Below are positions 19,701 through 27,888 of a stretch of 64,000 nucleotides of DNA, piece by piece. Below the pieces are notes generated by a model. It saw nothing but the letters and a program-made list of their open reading frames with translations. It did not search any database and was not told the origin of the DNA. Positions within the stretch are counted from its first letter, which is position 1, and each line of letters starts with the position of its first letter. Source of the DNA: Bacteroidota bacterium (GTDB lineage Bacteria > Bacteroidota > Bacteroidia > Bacteroidales > Prolixibacteraceae); NCBI GenBank assembly GCA_024278975.1, contig JAJRSD010000031.1:1-64000 (forward strand). The letters are read 5' to 3'. The position numbers and the translations under genes were made by a program.

Positions 19701-20113
19701 GTTGTTGTTCCTTTTATAACAACATTCACCCCGGGTAATCCCAGTTTATCGGTGGGCGAAGTTACCTTCCCTGTAACTGTTTTAGCTTTCTGTATTTCGT
19801 CTGCCGGAACAACAACAATAAGTTTATCCTCTTTTAAACGGAATGTTAGGTTAGTTTGTCCTTCGAGTTCACCAATAATATCCTCAATTGTTTTATTCTT
19901 TATTGTAAGGTTGATTTGTTTATTAATATCAACCAAATCATCGCTGTAAAAAAATCGGTAACCACTCTCCTCCTGAATGGTTTTGAAAACCTCTTGTAAA
20001 GGAGAATTCTCAATTTTAAGTGAAATTTTCTCTTGCGAATAGCCTGTCGCCGAGAATAAAATAAAATAAAATAGTAGCACTTTTAATTTCATAGAAATAG
20101 TTTTAATATTCAT
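16769..20113 (-). CDS. SusC-type TonB-dependent transporter with STN domain
   Basis: A 1114-aa outer-membrane pump for oligosaccharides or glycoconjugates driven by TonB. Order of parts: signal peptide to about SQEK at 29, an STN signalling domain about 33-100 (EESGYRFFYSDDL), a carboxypeptidase-regulatory-like domain about 112-190, the plug from 192 with DEVVVTALNIQR and the SusC signature GVILVTTKKGK near 330, then the 22-strand barrel ending in F. The STN domain means it should signal to the adjacent FecR. The FecR stop and this ATG are directly adjacent. An internal ATG seven codons later (MKLKVLLFYF) could be the true start. Confidence 0.93.
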   Translation of the reverse strand: MNIKTISMKLKVLLFYFILFSATGYSQEKISLKIENSPLQEVFKTIQEESGYRFFYSDDLVDINKQINLTIKNKTIEDIIGELEGQTNLTFRLKEDKLIVVVPADEIQKAKTVTGKVTSPTDKLGLPGVNVVIKGTTTGVITNLDGEYTIEVPDNYTVLQFSFIGFETQDIPVAGNNTIDIVLIENTESIDEVVVTALNIQRNKSSLGYSVTQIGSDEINNAKENNPVNSLAGKVAGLQITRAPTGVDGSSRVVLRGVSSMLGNNRPLFVIDGIPMESSYGGGDRWGGTDSGDALSDLNPEDIESMTVLKGAGAAAAYGSRGANGVILVTTKKGKSRQGIGVSISSSYMVETPMVTPDFQNEYAQGSFGRYPGLAGDPAVPLKDYPWIWSYGSKMEGQTEVNWLGVEETLTPQADPYREFFRTGSTFTNTVAFNGGNEESSFRASITNQDSKGIMPNNNLKRQNINLRGTSQLGKKFGVDAKLTYIRSVVENRPYLAESGANVVQALGVMPRNITLESLRNNTTDENGNIMKWNTDNTFSNPYWIMEHKRNNDEKHRIQAMFQMKYDILDNLALMGRTGFDFSNKRYRSSEDPGNPNVENSRGKMSQSMNNNIEWNTDVLMAYDKQIEDFNFNVSVGGNYRYNENFSMSQSGYAIRVPDFYHISNYKGYGTGEWYSQKAVYSAYALGTLSYKSLIYLDITARNDWSSTLPLENNSYFYHSENLSFLFSDAFNISKKILTKGKIRASFAKVGNDTSPYQIEQYYNISQTNTDYPQANIGSQLPYYDLKPEETSSWELGTNLGFFDNRLILDVAYYYSMSDNQIMNVSLAPSTAYATKKMNAGKLQNTGLEVQINGNPVSLKNGFNWDIIVTWSKNNSVVKELYGDMEFLSLANEFHMSIEAHIDQPYGVIYALDYKRDAFGNKLIDKNGFAQSGEWKAMGDLNPDWIGGITNQFSYKGFNMSFLIDFQKGGDIYSWGKAYRALFGTSVETLEGRDEWYAGTGGFVEDGIKETNGQPNDIPIQPVYRWYNLYNKQIGTEWIMEATNVRMREMVLGYTLPSKWLSVSLVGRNLFFFYKAIDHVDPESGFSSGNTGSAIEHMSLPSTSSYGLSVKFNF

Positions 20114-21217
20114 TTATTCGTTAGTTTCAATATCTTTAAACCAAACATCTCTGTCTTTTATATTATATGCAATATTGGCAGCAATACCAATCGCTTCAAT
20201 TACCTGTTCAATGGTTTCATTCTCAATAGAACCGGTAAATTTAAGTTTCTTCAGATTTTCATTCTCGAAGTGAATTTTCACATCGTATTTACGTTCTAGT
20301 TTAACAGCAAGTTCATTAAGAGTTTCGCTTGTAATGAACAGAGTTCCATCTTTCCACGATGTAAATTCTCCGGCATTTATTCCTTTTGAAATAAGATAAG
20401 TAAGTTTCTGCTGCGGACGAACAACTGCTTCTGGTGTTGTTTCAATATTATTATCGTCTATATTTTCCTTTTTAACATATCTGTTTTTCCGATAATAAAC
20501 AACTCGTTGATTTGGTTCTAACATCACCTCATCGCTCTTTTTATTTTCAAAAGTTGTACGGGTTACGCCAATACTTCCTTCAATCAATGTAGTTTCTATT
20601 GTTCCTTCTTCAGCGTACGATTTTACATTAAAAGTTGTTCCGTACGCTTTTATATTTAATTCCGATGTGCGTACCAAAAATACTTTTGAAGGATTGGTTT
20701 CAACATCAAAAAATGCCTCGCCTGTTAAAAATACTTCTCTTGTTTTTTTATTGAATTGATTTGAATATTTTAAAGTACTTCCCGCATTAAGCCAAATAAC
20801 TGTTCCGTCGGGCAGTGTAACTTTAGATTTTGCACCTGACGGAGTATCTATTTCATTATAAACGAGCTCATTATTATTCGAATTAAAAACCTGATATGCT
20901 ACTGCAAAAGAGAGTATTGCACCGAGTAAAAATACGGCAGCAACTCTTGGCATCCAATACCAAAATATACTAACCGATTTACCTGTGGTTTTCTTTTTAT
21001 GCTTAACTTTTATGAGCAAAGTATTCCACTCTTCCCGAATTAAACTGGCATTAATTTTTTCAACGTTCTCCGATAGATTCCATATCTGCCTATAATCGTT
21101 TAACTCATTTAACGAACCCGGATTATTTTTAATCCATCGAATAAGCAAATCTTCATTCTCCGGGGAGATTGATTTCTCGAGATATGCGATAAATAATTCC
21201 TTAATTTTCTGATTCAT
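20114..21217 (-). CDS. FecR-family anti-sigma factor
   Basis: A membrane-spanning anti-sigma factor that would pass the signal from the STN domain of the neighbouring SusC to an ECF sigma factor. I use the ATG giving MNQKIKELFIAY (about 367 aa); the track adds 12 codons. The cytoplasmic N part covers about 1-85, a membrane segment AAVFLLGAILSFAVAYQVF follows near 98, then the FecR domain (KVTLPDGTVIWLNAGS) and a C-terminal DUF4974 domain (KLERKYDVKIHFEN). The cognate sigma factor usually lies just upstream; here that place holds an unrelated lipoprotein and no ECF sigma gene is in the window. Confidence 0.92.
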   Translation of the reverse strand: MNQKIKELFIAYLEKSISPENEDLLIRWIKNNPGSLNELNDYRQIWNLSENVEKINASLIREEWNTLLIKVKHKKKTTGKSVSIFWYWMPRVAAVFLLGAILSFAVAYQVFNSNNNELVYNEIDTPSGAKSKVTLPDGTVIWLNAGSTLKYSNQFNKKTREVFLTGEAFFDVETNPSKVFLVRTSELNIKAYGTTFNVKSYAEEGTIETTLIEGSIGVTRTTFENKKSDEVMLEPNQRVVYYRKNRYVKKENIDDNNIETTPEAVVRPQQKLTYLISKGINAGEFTSWKDGTLFITSETLNELAVKLERKYDVKIHFENENLKKLKFTGSIENETIEQVIEAIGIAANIAYNIKDRDVWFKDIETNE

Positions 21218-21330
21218 TTTATAGAATTTGATAATAAGGAAACTGAAAAGCAAAAATCACTTACAGCAAAACTGAGTTTTTTTAAAAAAATAAATTTCTT
21301 GAAATTGAATCGATAAGAATATAGAATCTC

Positions 21331-22032
21331 TTAGTCAATCTTTTTGAATAACAACAACTCTTTTCCTGAATCGTTGGATAATACTAATTGCATATTTTCA
21401 GTTTTATATCTGGCAACCTTGCTTAACGCCACATTAAACTTATCCGGAATGTCAGTCCCCATACATGCCATTTTGGTTATGGCAAGCTGACTTAATATCA
21501 AATTTTCAGCATCAATGTTTTTAATACTTCCGAAAAAATTGTTACATCCGTCGTTGCCCATCACTTTCATCTCGGCAATATGAAACTCAATCTGAGGTAT
21601 TTTATGTCTCTTATTTGTAGTAATTTGCTCAACGGTTTCTCCTTCAATAGATACCAAAACCCAAATATCGTTTATCCGAAAACGTACATCTTGTCTCTTT
21701 TCAATAACCTTTACCAAAATGAATTTTATTGATGAAGCATCGGCAGGAACTTTCTTCTTATCTATTTTTTCTTCGCGCACAATTAACTTATAAATATATC
21801 CCGGAACGTAATCAAACCCATCGATTGAAGAATAAAAATATTGCCAGCTCTCATTATTTAGAGTATCTCCTTTTTGTACTTTTAAACAATTTGTAGCCCT
21901 AACTCCTTCGCAAGGTACTTTAGAACTATTTACCCAATAAATGTACTCGTTGGGTTTGCTAATTTTGTTTGCTTTATGAGTGGCGCACGAAACCACGAAA
22001 AATAAAATTCCCAGCATTAAATAGTTTTTCAT
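21331..22032 (-). CDS. DUF4377 and META-domain lipoprotein
   Basis: A 233-aa lipoprotein with lipobox FVVSC (Cys16). The first half (about 25-110) fits DUF4377, including VNSSKVPCEGVRATNCLKVQ. The second half is a META (HslJ-like) domain: DIWVLVSIEGE, EFHIAEMKVMGNDGCNNFFG and KMACMG. META proteins are linked to heat resistance or secretion in other bacteria, with no firm biochemical role. It reads away from the MFS gene across a 172-bp divergent gap and towards fecR, but 110 bp separate it from fecR. Confidence 0.8.
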   Translation of the reverse strand: MKNYLMLGILFFVVSCATHKANKISKPNEYIYWVNSSKVPCEGVRATNCLKVQKGDTLNNESWQYFYSSIDGFDYVPGYIYKLIVREEKIDKKKVPADASSIKFILVKVIEKRQDVRFRINDIWVLVSIEGETVEQITTNKRHKIPQIEFHIAEMKVMGNDGCNNFFGSIKNIDAENLILSQLAITKMACMGTDIPDKFNVALSKVARYKTENMQLVLSNDSGKELLLFKKID

Positions 22033-22204
22033 TATTCCTGTTTTATGTAATTTCTTATTGAAACGAATATAAGGCTTTTATGTTTATACTTCCTTTAATA
22101 TCTCCTTTAACTTTAAACAACTTCCTCATTATATCCATTTTTACAAGAAATTTTTCTTTCTTTATGATACAAATTTTTCAATTAAAAAAACTAAATCAAT
22201 TATA

Positions 22205-23449
22205 ATGTCAGCAACTATTCTAAGCTCTAAATCCGACACACAAAGTTCGAAAACTTATATTATAGTTACCGCATTTGCAGCTCTTTTTGCACTCGTTGGA
22301 TTTGCCTATTACGGATTACCATTTTTCTTCGATTTTATGGTAAACGATTTTGGTTATTCGCGAGCTCAGGTAACATCCGGAAATGCAGTTGGCAAATTAA
22401 TAGTAGCCCCACTATTCGGATTTCTTGCCGGGTGGATGATTGACAAATACGGACCGCGCCGGTTAATGATGCTGGGAGCCGTTTTAATGGGAGTTGCATT
22501 TGTCGGGCTTAGCTATTCAAGCAGTATGTGGATGTTTTATATGTTCTACATTTTTAATGCTTTGGGTTATGTTTTTGGCGGGCCATTACCATGTCAGGTA
22601 CTAATATCGAAATGGTTTACCAAAAACCGTGGCAAGGCAATGGGAATTGCATATCTCGGAATTGGTGCCGGTGGTGCACTTGTACCACTGCTTGCCACAA
22701 AACTGGAGAGTAATCTGGGGTGGCAAAATGCTTTGTCAATTCTTGGTGTACTTATAATTATCATCGCATTTCCGTTGGCATTTTTTATAAAAGATTCAAC
22801 AAAAGCAAAGGCAAAAATTAAAACTAAAAAAGCCGAACTTGCAATACCTATGAAAGATATTTTAAGGAACAAAAACTTCTATCTTTTAGCTTTTGGAAGT
22901 ATGTGTTCCATTGGTGCTGTTGGTGGAGTAGGGCAACATTTAAAACTTTATTTAGGTGATCTCGATTTTACACAATCGCAGGCAGCAAATATATTTTCAA
23001 TTGTACTGTTATCCAGTCTTTTTGGAAGAGTTGCAATGGGTTGGCTCTCCGATATTATCGACCGCAAATATGTGATGGTTCTGATTTATCTTATCGTGGC
23101 AATGGCTATCGCTTCACTATTTTTGCCGCCGTTTGCAGGTAGAATTTATGTTTTTGCCGTTGTCTTCGGAATTGGTCTTGGTGGCGATTATATGATTATT
23201 CCGTTAATGGCAGGCGACCTGTTTGGGGTACGCGCTTTGGGGCGAACCATGGGAATAATTCTGGTTGCCGATGGTCTGGCAGAATCATTTTTTCCGGTAC
23301 TGGTAGGTTACTTATACAACGATGTGGCAAGGTATTCCATCGGATTTGGAGTCCTTATTTTTGTTGCTCTCACGGGCGTTTTGATTATTTCATTTCTGCC
23401 TAAAGTTAGAAAGAAAGACAGAATACAAGAAGCTGTTGAACACGCCTAA
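22205..23449 (+). CDS. MFS transporter, OFA/monocarboxylate-like
   Basis: A 414-aa inner-membrane carrier with 12 predicted membrane helices. The MFS loop motif GWMIDKYGPRRLMMLG lies between helices 2 and 3 and its second copy GWLSDIIDRKY near 280. The sequence around SKWFTKNRGKAMGIA is typical of oxalate/formate and monocarboxylate antiporter relatives, so an organic acid or modified amino acid is a reasonable guess for the substrate. It is the first gene of a four-gene operon and presumably brings in the compound the next three enzymes handle. The M20 gene begins 16 bases after its stop. Confidence 0.85.
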   Translation: MSATILSSKSDTQSSKTYIIVTAFAALFALVGFAYYGLPFFFDFMVNDFGYSRAQVTSGNAVGKLIVAPLFGFLAGWMIDKYGPRRLMMLGAVLMGVAFVGLSYSSSMWMFYMFYIFNALGYVFGGPLPCQVLISKWFTKNRGKAMGIAYLGIGAGGALVPLLATKLESNLGWQNALSILGVLIIIIAFPLAFFIKDSTKAKAKIKTKKAELAIPMKDILRNKNFYLLAFGSMCSIGAVGGVGQHLKLYLGDLDFTQSQAANIFSIVLLSSLFGRVAMGWLSDIIDRKYVMVLIYLIVAMAIASLFLPPFAGRIYVFAVVFGIGLGGDYMIIPLMAGDLFGVRALGRTMGIILVADGLAESFFPVLVGYLYNDVARYSIGFGVLIFVALTGVLIISFLPKVRKKDRIQEAVEHA

Positions 23450-23465
23450 AAATGAGACAGCAACT

Positions 23466-24596
23466 ATGAATTCACTAAATGTAATATCGCTAACACAGAA
23501 ATTAATTGCGTTTAATACAATTAATCCACCGGGCAACGAAAAAGAGCTGGCAAAATATGTGGGCAATCTACTTTCGGAAAATGGTTTCGATGTTGAATAC
23601 ATTTTATTCGAAGAGAACCGGCTGCATGTTATTGCTGAAAAAGGACTCTCTGAAACAGCACTGCCAGTGGTGTTTTCAGGTCATTTAGATACAGTTCCGC
23701 TGGGAGCAAAAAAATGGAGTTTCGCCCCATTTGCAGGAGAAATTTTCGATGGTAAAATATACGGTCGGGGTTCAACCGACATGAAAGCGGGAGTGGCTGC
23801 AATAATTGTAGCTGCAATACAATCGTTTAAAAACAGCTCGCCAAAAGGAGGAGTTAAACTTGTAATTACTGCCGGCGAAGAGCTGGGATGCCAGGGAGCG
23901 CAACATCTTGCAAAAACATATAAAAAATGGGGCAAAGCAAGTGGTTTAATAATTGCCGAACCCACAACAAATATTCCGGTAATCGGACATAAAGGCGGGT
24001 TATATATGAATGTATCAACCACAGGAATCACTGCACATTCGTCGATGCCTGAGTTGGGAGTAAACGCAATTTACAAAGCTGCAAAAGCAATCTCGGTAAT
24101 CGAAAATTTCAGTTTTGAAGCCGAAAAAGATTCACTGCTCGGATCGCCAACAATTAACGTTGGTAAAATGAGCGGCGGAATGAATCTAAACTCGGTACCC
24201 GACCATGCCGAATTTACAATCGACGTTCGTTCAACAACAAAAGTAAATCATACTGAAATTATTCAAAAAATAAATAATGAGTTGGGAGACGATACAAACA
24301 TCGAGATTCTTGTAAACCTGCCTCCCGTTTCAACAAACGAAAACCAGCCGTTTGTACAATTAGTTTACGATGTGTGCAAAGTTGACCCGACAAGCAGCGA
24401 ATTCCCAAAAGCATTACCCTATTTAACTGATGGAAGTGTTTTGCAAAGTGCTTTCAACAACGTGCCAACAATAATCTTGGGTCCGGGACAACCCGAAATG
24501 GCGCATCAAACCGATGAATTTTGTTATATCGAAAAAATTGAGGAAGCAGTAGAAATTTATAAAACAATAATAGATAGAAATGGAAAATTATCCTGA
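23466..24596 (+). CDS. M20-family metallohydrolase (ArgE/DapE-like)
   Basis: About 376 aa, a cytoplasmic two-zinc amidohydrolase of the deacylase/dipeptidase type. I use the ATG at 23466; the track's TTG start overlaps the MFS gene. The metal ligand series is complete: SGHLDTVPLG, GRGSTDMKAG, AGEELGCQG, IAEPT and MAHQTDEF. A dimerisation domain (about 170-280) is present. By motif it fits N-acyl amino-acid or succinyl-diaminopimelate deacylases, but position in a transporter-SDR-aldolase operon argues for a catabolic deacylation step rather than lysine or arginine synthesis (inference). It overlaps the next gene by 17 bp. Confidence 0.85.
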   Translation: MNSLNVISLTQKLIAFNTINPPGNEKELAKYVGNLLSENGFDVEYILFEENRLHVIAEKGLSETALPVVFSGHLDTVPLGAKKWSFAPFAGEIFDGKIYGRGSTDMKAGVAAIIVAAIQSFKNSSPKGGVKLVITAGEELGCQGAQHLAKTYKKWGKASGLIIAEPTTNIPVIGHKGGLYMNVSTTGITAHSSMPELGVNAIYKAAKAISVIENFSFEAEKDSLLGSPTINVGKMSGGMNLNSVPDHAEFTIDVRSTTKVNHTEIIQKINNELGDDTNIEILVNLPPVSTNENQPFVQLVYDVCKVDPTSSEFPKALPYLTDGSVLQSAFNNVPTIILGPGQPEMAHQTDEFCYIEKIEEAVEIYKTIIDRNGKLS

Positions 24597-25617
24597 ATAT
24601 TTTAAAAATGAAAATGAGTTAGAAGAGGCACTTTCAACACCAACACCGGAAGTTATTGAGTTGGTAAAAAAGTTAGAAGGTGATATTATCTTTTTGGGAG
24701 TAGCCGGAAAAATGGGAGTTTCCATGGCGCGGATGACAAAAAAAGCCTGCGATATTGCAGGTGTTAAAAAACGGATAATCGGAGTTTCCAGATTTAGCTC
24801 GGAAGAACAACGACAGTTTCTTGAGGAGAGTGGGATAGAGACATTCAAGGGCGATTTAATGGACATGGAATTTATTGGCAGTCTGCCCAAAATTGAGAAT
24901 GTTTACTATCTGGCAGGAATGAAATTCGGAACCTCAGGAAACGAATCTTTTACCTGGGCAATGAACTCTTATCTACCCGGACTTATTGCCGATAAATTTA
25001 AAAACTCGAAAATAGTAGCATTTTCAACCGGCTGTGTTTATCCGCTCGTTTCATATAAAACAGGTGGCTCTAAAGAGACCGACCACACCGGTCCGGTTGG
25101 CGAATACGCACAATCGTGCCTTGGCAGAGAGCGACTTTTCGAATTCGGAAGTATAAATAATCAAACTCCGGTTTTGCTAATTCGGCTGTTTTATGCCGTC
25201 GAAATGCGCTACGGTGTTCTTGTTGATATTGCCACAAAAGTGTATAACGAAGAGCCGGTTGATGTTACAATGGGTTATGCAAATGTAATTTGGCAAGGCG
25301 ATGCAAACGCAATGATATTGCAAACAATATTGCATTGCAAAAGTCCTGCATTCGCCATAAATATTACAGGCCCCGAACTTATTTCAATTAAAGAGACAGC
25401 CATAAAATTCGGCAAACTGATGAATAAAAAGGTAACAATCACCGGAACCGAAAACAGTACTGCATTGTTGGGAAATGCCGACTTATCATTTAAATTATTC
25501 GGAAAACCAAAAGTTAAACTCGATAAAATAATGGAGTGGACTGCAAAATGGATTGAAGATGAGAAAAGACTTTTAGGGAAACCAACTCATTTCGAAGTTA
25601 GAGACGGGAAATACTAA
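24580..25617 (+). CDS. NAD-dependent epimerase/dehydratase-like protein, altered active site
   Basis: A 345-aa extended-SDR fold protein. The nucleotide-binding motif GVAGKMG is near residue 39, and FSTGCVYPL near 148 holds the usual Ser/Thr. The catalytic YxxxK is changed: the matching segment is GEYAQSCLGRERLFE, with Cys where Lys is expected, so the chemistry may differ from normal epimerases or dehydrogenases. The C-terminal domain contains GYANVIWQGDANAM, a typical substrate-side motif of the fold. It overlaps the M20 gene by 17 bp and ends 10 bp before the DapA-like gene, so translation is probably coupled. The substrate is unknown. Confidence 0.78.
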   Translation: MENYPEYFKNENELEEALSTPTPEVIELVKKLEGDIIFLGVAGKMGVSMARMTKKACDIAGVKKRIIGVSRFSSEEQRQFLEESGIETFKGDLMDMEFIGSLPKIENVYYLAGMKFGTSGNESFTWAMNSYLPGLIADKFKNSKIVAFSTGCVYPLVSYKTGGSKETDHTGPVGEYAQSCLGRERLFEFGSINNQTPVLLIRLFYAVEMRYGVLVDIATKVYNEEPVDVTMGYANVIWQGDANAMILQTILHCKSPAFAINITGPELISIKETAIKFGKLMNKKVTITGTENSTALLGNADLSFKLFGKPKVKLDKIMEWTAKWIEDEKRLLGKPTHFEVRDGKY

Positions 25618-25627
25618 ATATTAGAAA

Positions 25628-26695
25628 ATGAATCACACAGAAATTCCAAAAGATATAAAAAACGCATTTCAAAAAGGAACAGTAATTCCTGCTCTCCCAC
25701 TCGCACTCGATAAAAATCGTAAACTCGACGAACGCCGCCAACGTGCGTTAATGCGATATTATCTCGATGCCGGAGTTGGAGGTGTTGCAGTTGCTGTGCA
25801 TACAACTCAGTTCGAAATTAGGTTGCCCGAAGTAAATCTTTACGGTAAAGTTCTCGAAATTGCAAAAGAGGAGTTCCACAGTTTTGAGGAACGAACTCAA
25901 AAGCCAATAATCAGAATTGCCGGAGTAATCGGGAAAACCGAACAGGCAACCAATGAAGCCAAACTGGCACTTAAAAATGGTTACCATGCAATTTTACTGG
26001 GACTTGCAGCTTTTGCCGATTCTGATAATGATGAAATAATTGCACACTGTAAAACCATTGCCGAAATAATTCCGGTTGTTGGTTTTTATCTGCAACCTGC
26101 TGTTGGAGGTCGTAGATTAGATGTTGATTTTTGGCGCGAATTTGCAAAAATAGAAAATGTAATTGCCATTAAAATGGCACCGTTTAACAGGTATCAAACA
26201 TTCGACGTTGTACGTGGTGTGGCAGAATCGGGCAGGGCAGATGAAATTGCTTTATACACAGGTAACGATGATAATATTCTAATTGATCTATTATCGGAAT
26301 ACAAAATTACTGTTGGCGATAAAGTTATTAAAAAACGGATTGTGGGCGGATTGCTTGGGCACTGGGCAGTATGGACACGAACAGCAGTTAAACTGCTTGA
26401 AGATATTAAAAGTGGAAAATACGACGCAGACACGCGGCAGGCGATAACTCTGGCAAATCAGATTACCGACAGTAATGCAGCCTTTTTCGATTCGGCAAAT
26501 AATTTTGCAGGATGTATTGTTGGACTTCACGAAGTACTTCGCCGCCAGGGAATTCTTGAAGGACTTTGGACTTTAGATAAAGACGAGGTACTTTCGCCCG
26601 GACAGATGGAGGAGATTGACAGAATTTACGCTGCATATCCCGATCTGAATGACGATGATTTTATTACGGAAAATTTAAGTAAATGGTTAGGATAA
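25628..26695 (+). CDS. DapA-family class I aldolase/lyase
   Basis: A 355-aa TIM-barrel protein of the dihydrodipicolinate synthase/N-acetylneuraminate lyase superfamily, which forms a Schiff base between Lys and a keto acid. The Lys is seen in VIAIKMAPFN near 185 and the Tyr in VVGFYLQPAVGG near 155. The usual GTTGE loop is replaced by AVHTTQFE near 58, and the protein is about 60 residues longer than DapA, with an extra helical C terminus. It is therefore unlikely to be the lysine-pathway enzyme and more likely an aldolase for a catabolic intermediate. Last gene of the operon; no terminator is evident before the convergent DUF3179 gene. Confidence 0.82.
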   Translation: MNHTEIPKDIKNAFQKGTVIPALPLALDKNRKLDERRQRALMRYYLDAGVGGVAVAVHTTQFEIRLPEVNLYGKVLEIAKEEFHSFEERTQKPIIRIAGVIGKTEQATNEAKLALKNGYHAILLGLAAFADSDNDEIIAHCKTIAEIIPVVGFYLQPAVGGRRLDVDFWREFAKIENVIAIKMAPFNRYQTFDVVRGVAESGRADEIALYTGNDDNILIDLLSEYKITVGDKVIKKRIVGGLLGHWAVWTRTAVKLLEDIKSGKYDADTRQAITLANQITDSNAAFFDSANNFAGCIVGLHEVLRRQGILEGLWTLDKDEVLSPGQMEEIDRIYAAYPDLNDDDFITENLSKWLG

Positions 26696-26704
26696 TGGTT
26701 TGTA

Positions 26705-27841
26705 CTAACTTAGTCTAAGCAATTTACTTTTGGGATGAAATTTTTTCCAAGAGAACCAATATTCATTCGATATTGCAATAGTTTCTAAATTATTTTTAAT
26801 TGTTCCGTCAATATGTCTGCCCGTAATATCCCAGTTAGTTTTAGTTATAGTATCTTCAATTACCTGGTTGTTTTTAAGTCTTAAAATAATGTTTTTGGTT
26901 CTGAATCCATTTACAGTATTGTCGATAGAGATAAGCGTGAAGTTTAATTTTTCATTTTTCACAACTGTTTGTTGTAACACTTCTGATTTTAAATAAAATA
27001 CAGGTTCACTTATGGCGGTATCTGTAATACCAACAACATCTGTTTTAGATGGAAATGTTTTATCTTTATTCGATAGTCCCGGAGTAAGTTCCGACGACAT
27101 TACTTTTTTCCAAACGCCTGGCATCGGAAGTTTAAAAGGTCTGAGGTCATTTTCATTTATAATAGCAACTTGAGGCTTGCTTTTTAATTTCTTAACTGTT
27201 TTCCAGGGTAAAATCTGAAATGTTATCATTTTTAGAGAATGAGGGTGTAATTTCCCGATAACTGAATTAAAGGATGCTTGCTGAAAAAAGGTTCCTGTTT
27301 TATTATCAGCCACAATCATATTTGCATTTTTAAACGACGCAACAAACAAGGGACCTATTTCTGTAACATCAAAAGGAATAATACTTTTGCACATAGCACA
27401 ATAAGTAAGTGCCACCGTTTTATCCTTGAAATAATCATTTACTACATGATGATGTATGACATAATTCAAGGGATATGCTTTCACGATACCTTCATATTCA
27501 ATAAGAGCAATTTCATGATCATCTGATAGGGGAAGTGAATCAAAATCATCCGTTAATTCAGGGAAATAAACAGCCTTAAACCAATTTGACTGATGAACTT
27601 TATAGGTTAAAATTACTGCTAAACCAATAATTATTAATGGAGGTATTACATTTGCATTAAATCCATTTGACGAGTTAATAAACTGATATCCAATGGAAAC
27701 TATGAATATACTCCAAATAAGTGGTTTCCTGAAGTGATAGTGATAATATAGTAATTTAACAGGAAATTTTTCTACTAAAGTAAAAATTGCTCCCATTCCA
27801 ATAATCAAAGAAAAAAAAGCTATTGTATAAAATATTGTCAT
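26705..27841 (-). CDS. DUF3179 membrane protein
   Basis: A 378-aa protein with three or four membrane segments in the first 90 residues (FFSLIIGMGAIFTLV, LIWSIFIVSIGYQFI, PLIIIGLAVILTY) and a DUF3179 domain from about 105. The domain shows GIVKAYPLNYVIHHHVVND and VALTYCAMCKSIIPFDV, whose CxxC pair is family-typical. The function of DUF3179 is not established. It ends only 10 bases from the end of the DapA-like gene on the other strand and is separated from the S9 gene by 48 bp. Confidence 0.85.
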   Translation of the reverse strand: MTIFYTIAFFSLIIGMGAIFTLVEKFPVKLLYYHYHFRKPLIWSIFIVSIGYQFINSSNGFNANVIPPLIIIGLAVILTYKVHQSNWFKAVYFPELTDDFDSLPLSDDHEIALIEYEGIVKAYPLNYVIHHHVVNDYFKDKTVALTYCAMCKSIIPFDVTEIGPLFVASFKNANMIVADNKTGTFFQQASFNSVIGKLHPHSLKMITFQILPWKTVKKLKSKPQVAIINENDLRPFKLPMPGVWKKVMSSELTPGLSNKDKTFPSKTDVVGITDTAISEPVFYLKSEVLQQTVVKNEKLNFTLISIDNTVNGFRTKNIILRLKNNQVIEDTITKTNWDITGRHIDGTIKNNLETIAISNEYWFSWKKFHPKSKLLRLS

Positions 27842-27888
27842 TATTTTTTTATTGAATTCTGTTAATTAGATGTTTCAAAAACAACTTA

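Noticed and set aside
25628-26695. Calling this gene dapA
   Set aside because: The GTTGE loop is replaced, the protein is about 60 aa too long and the operon context is not lysine biosynthesis.
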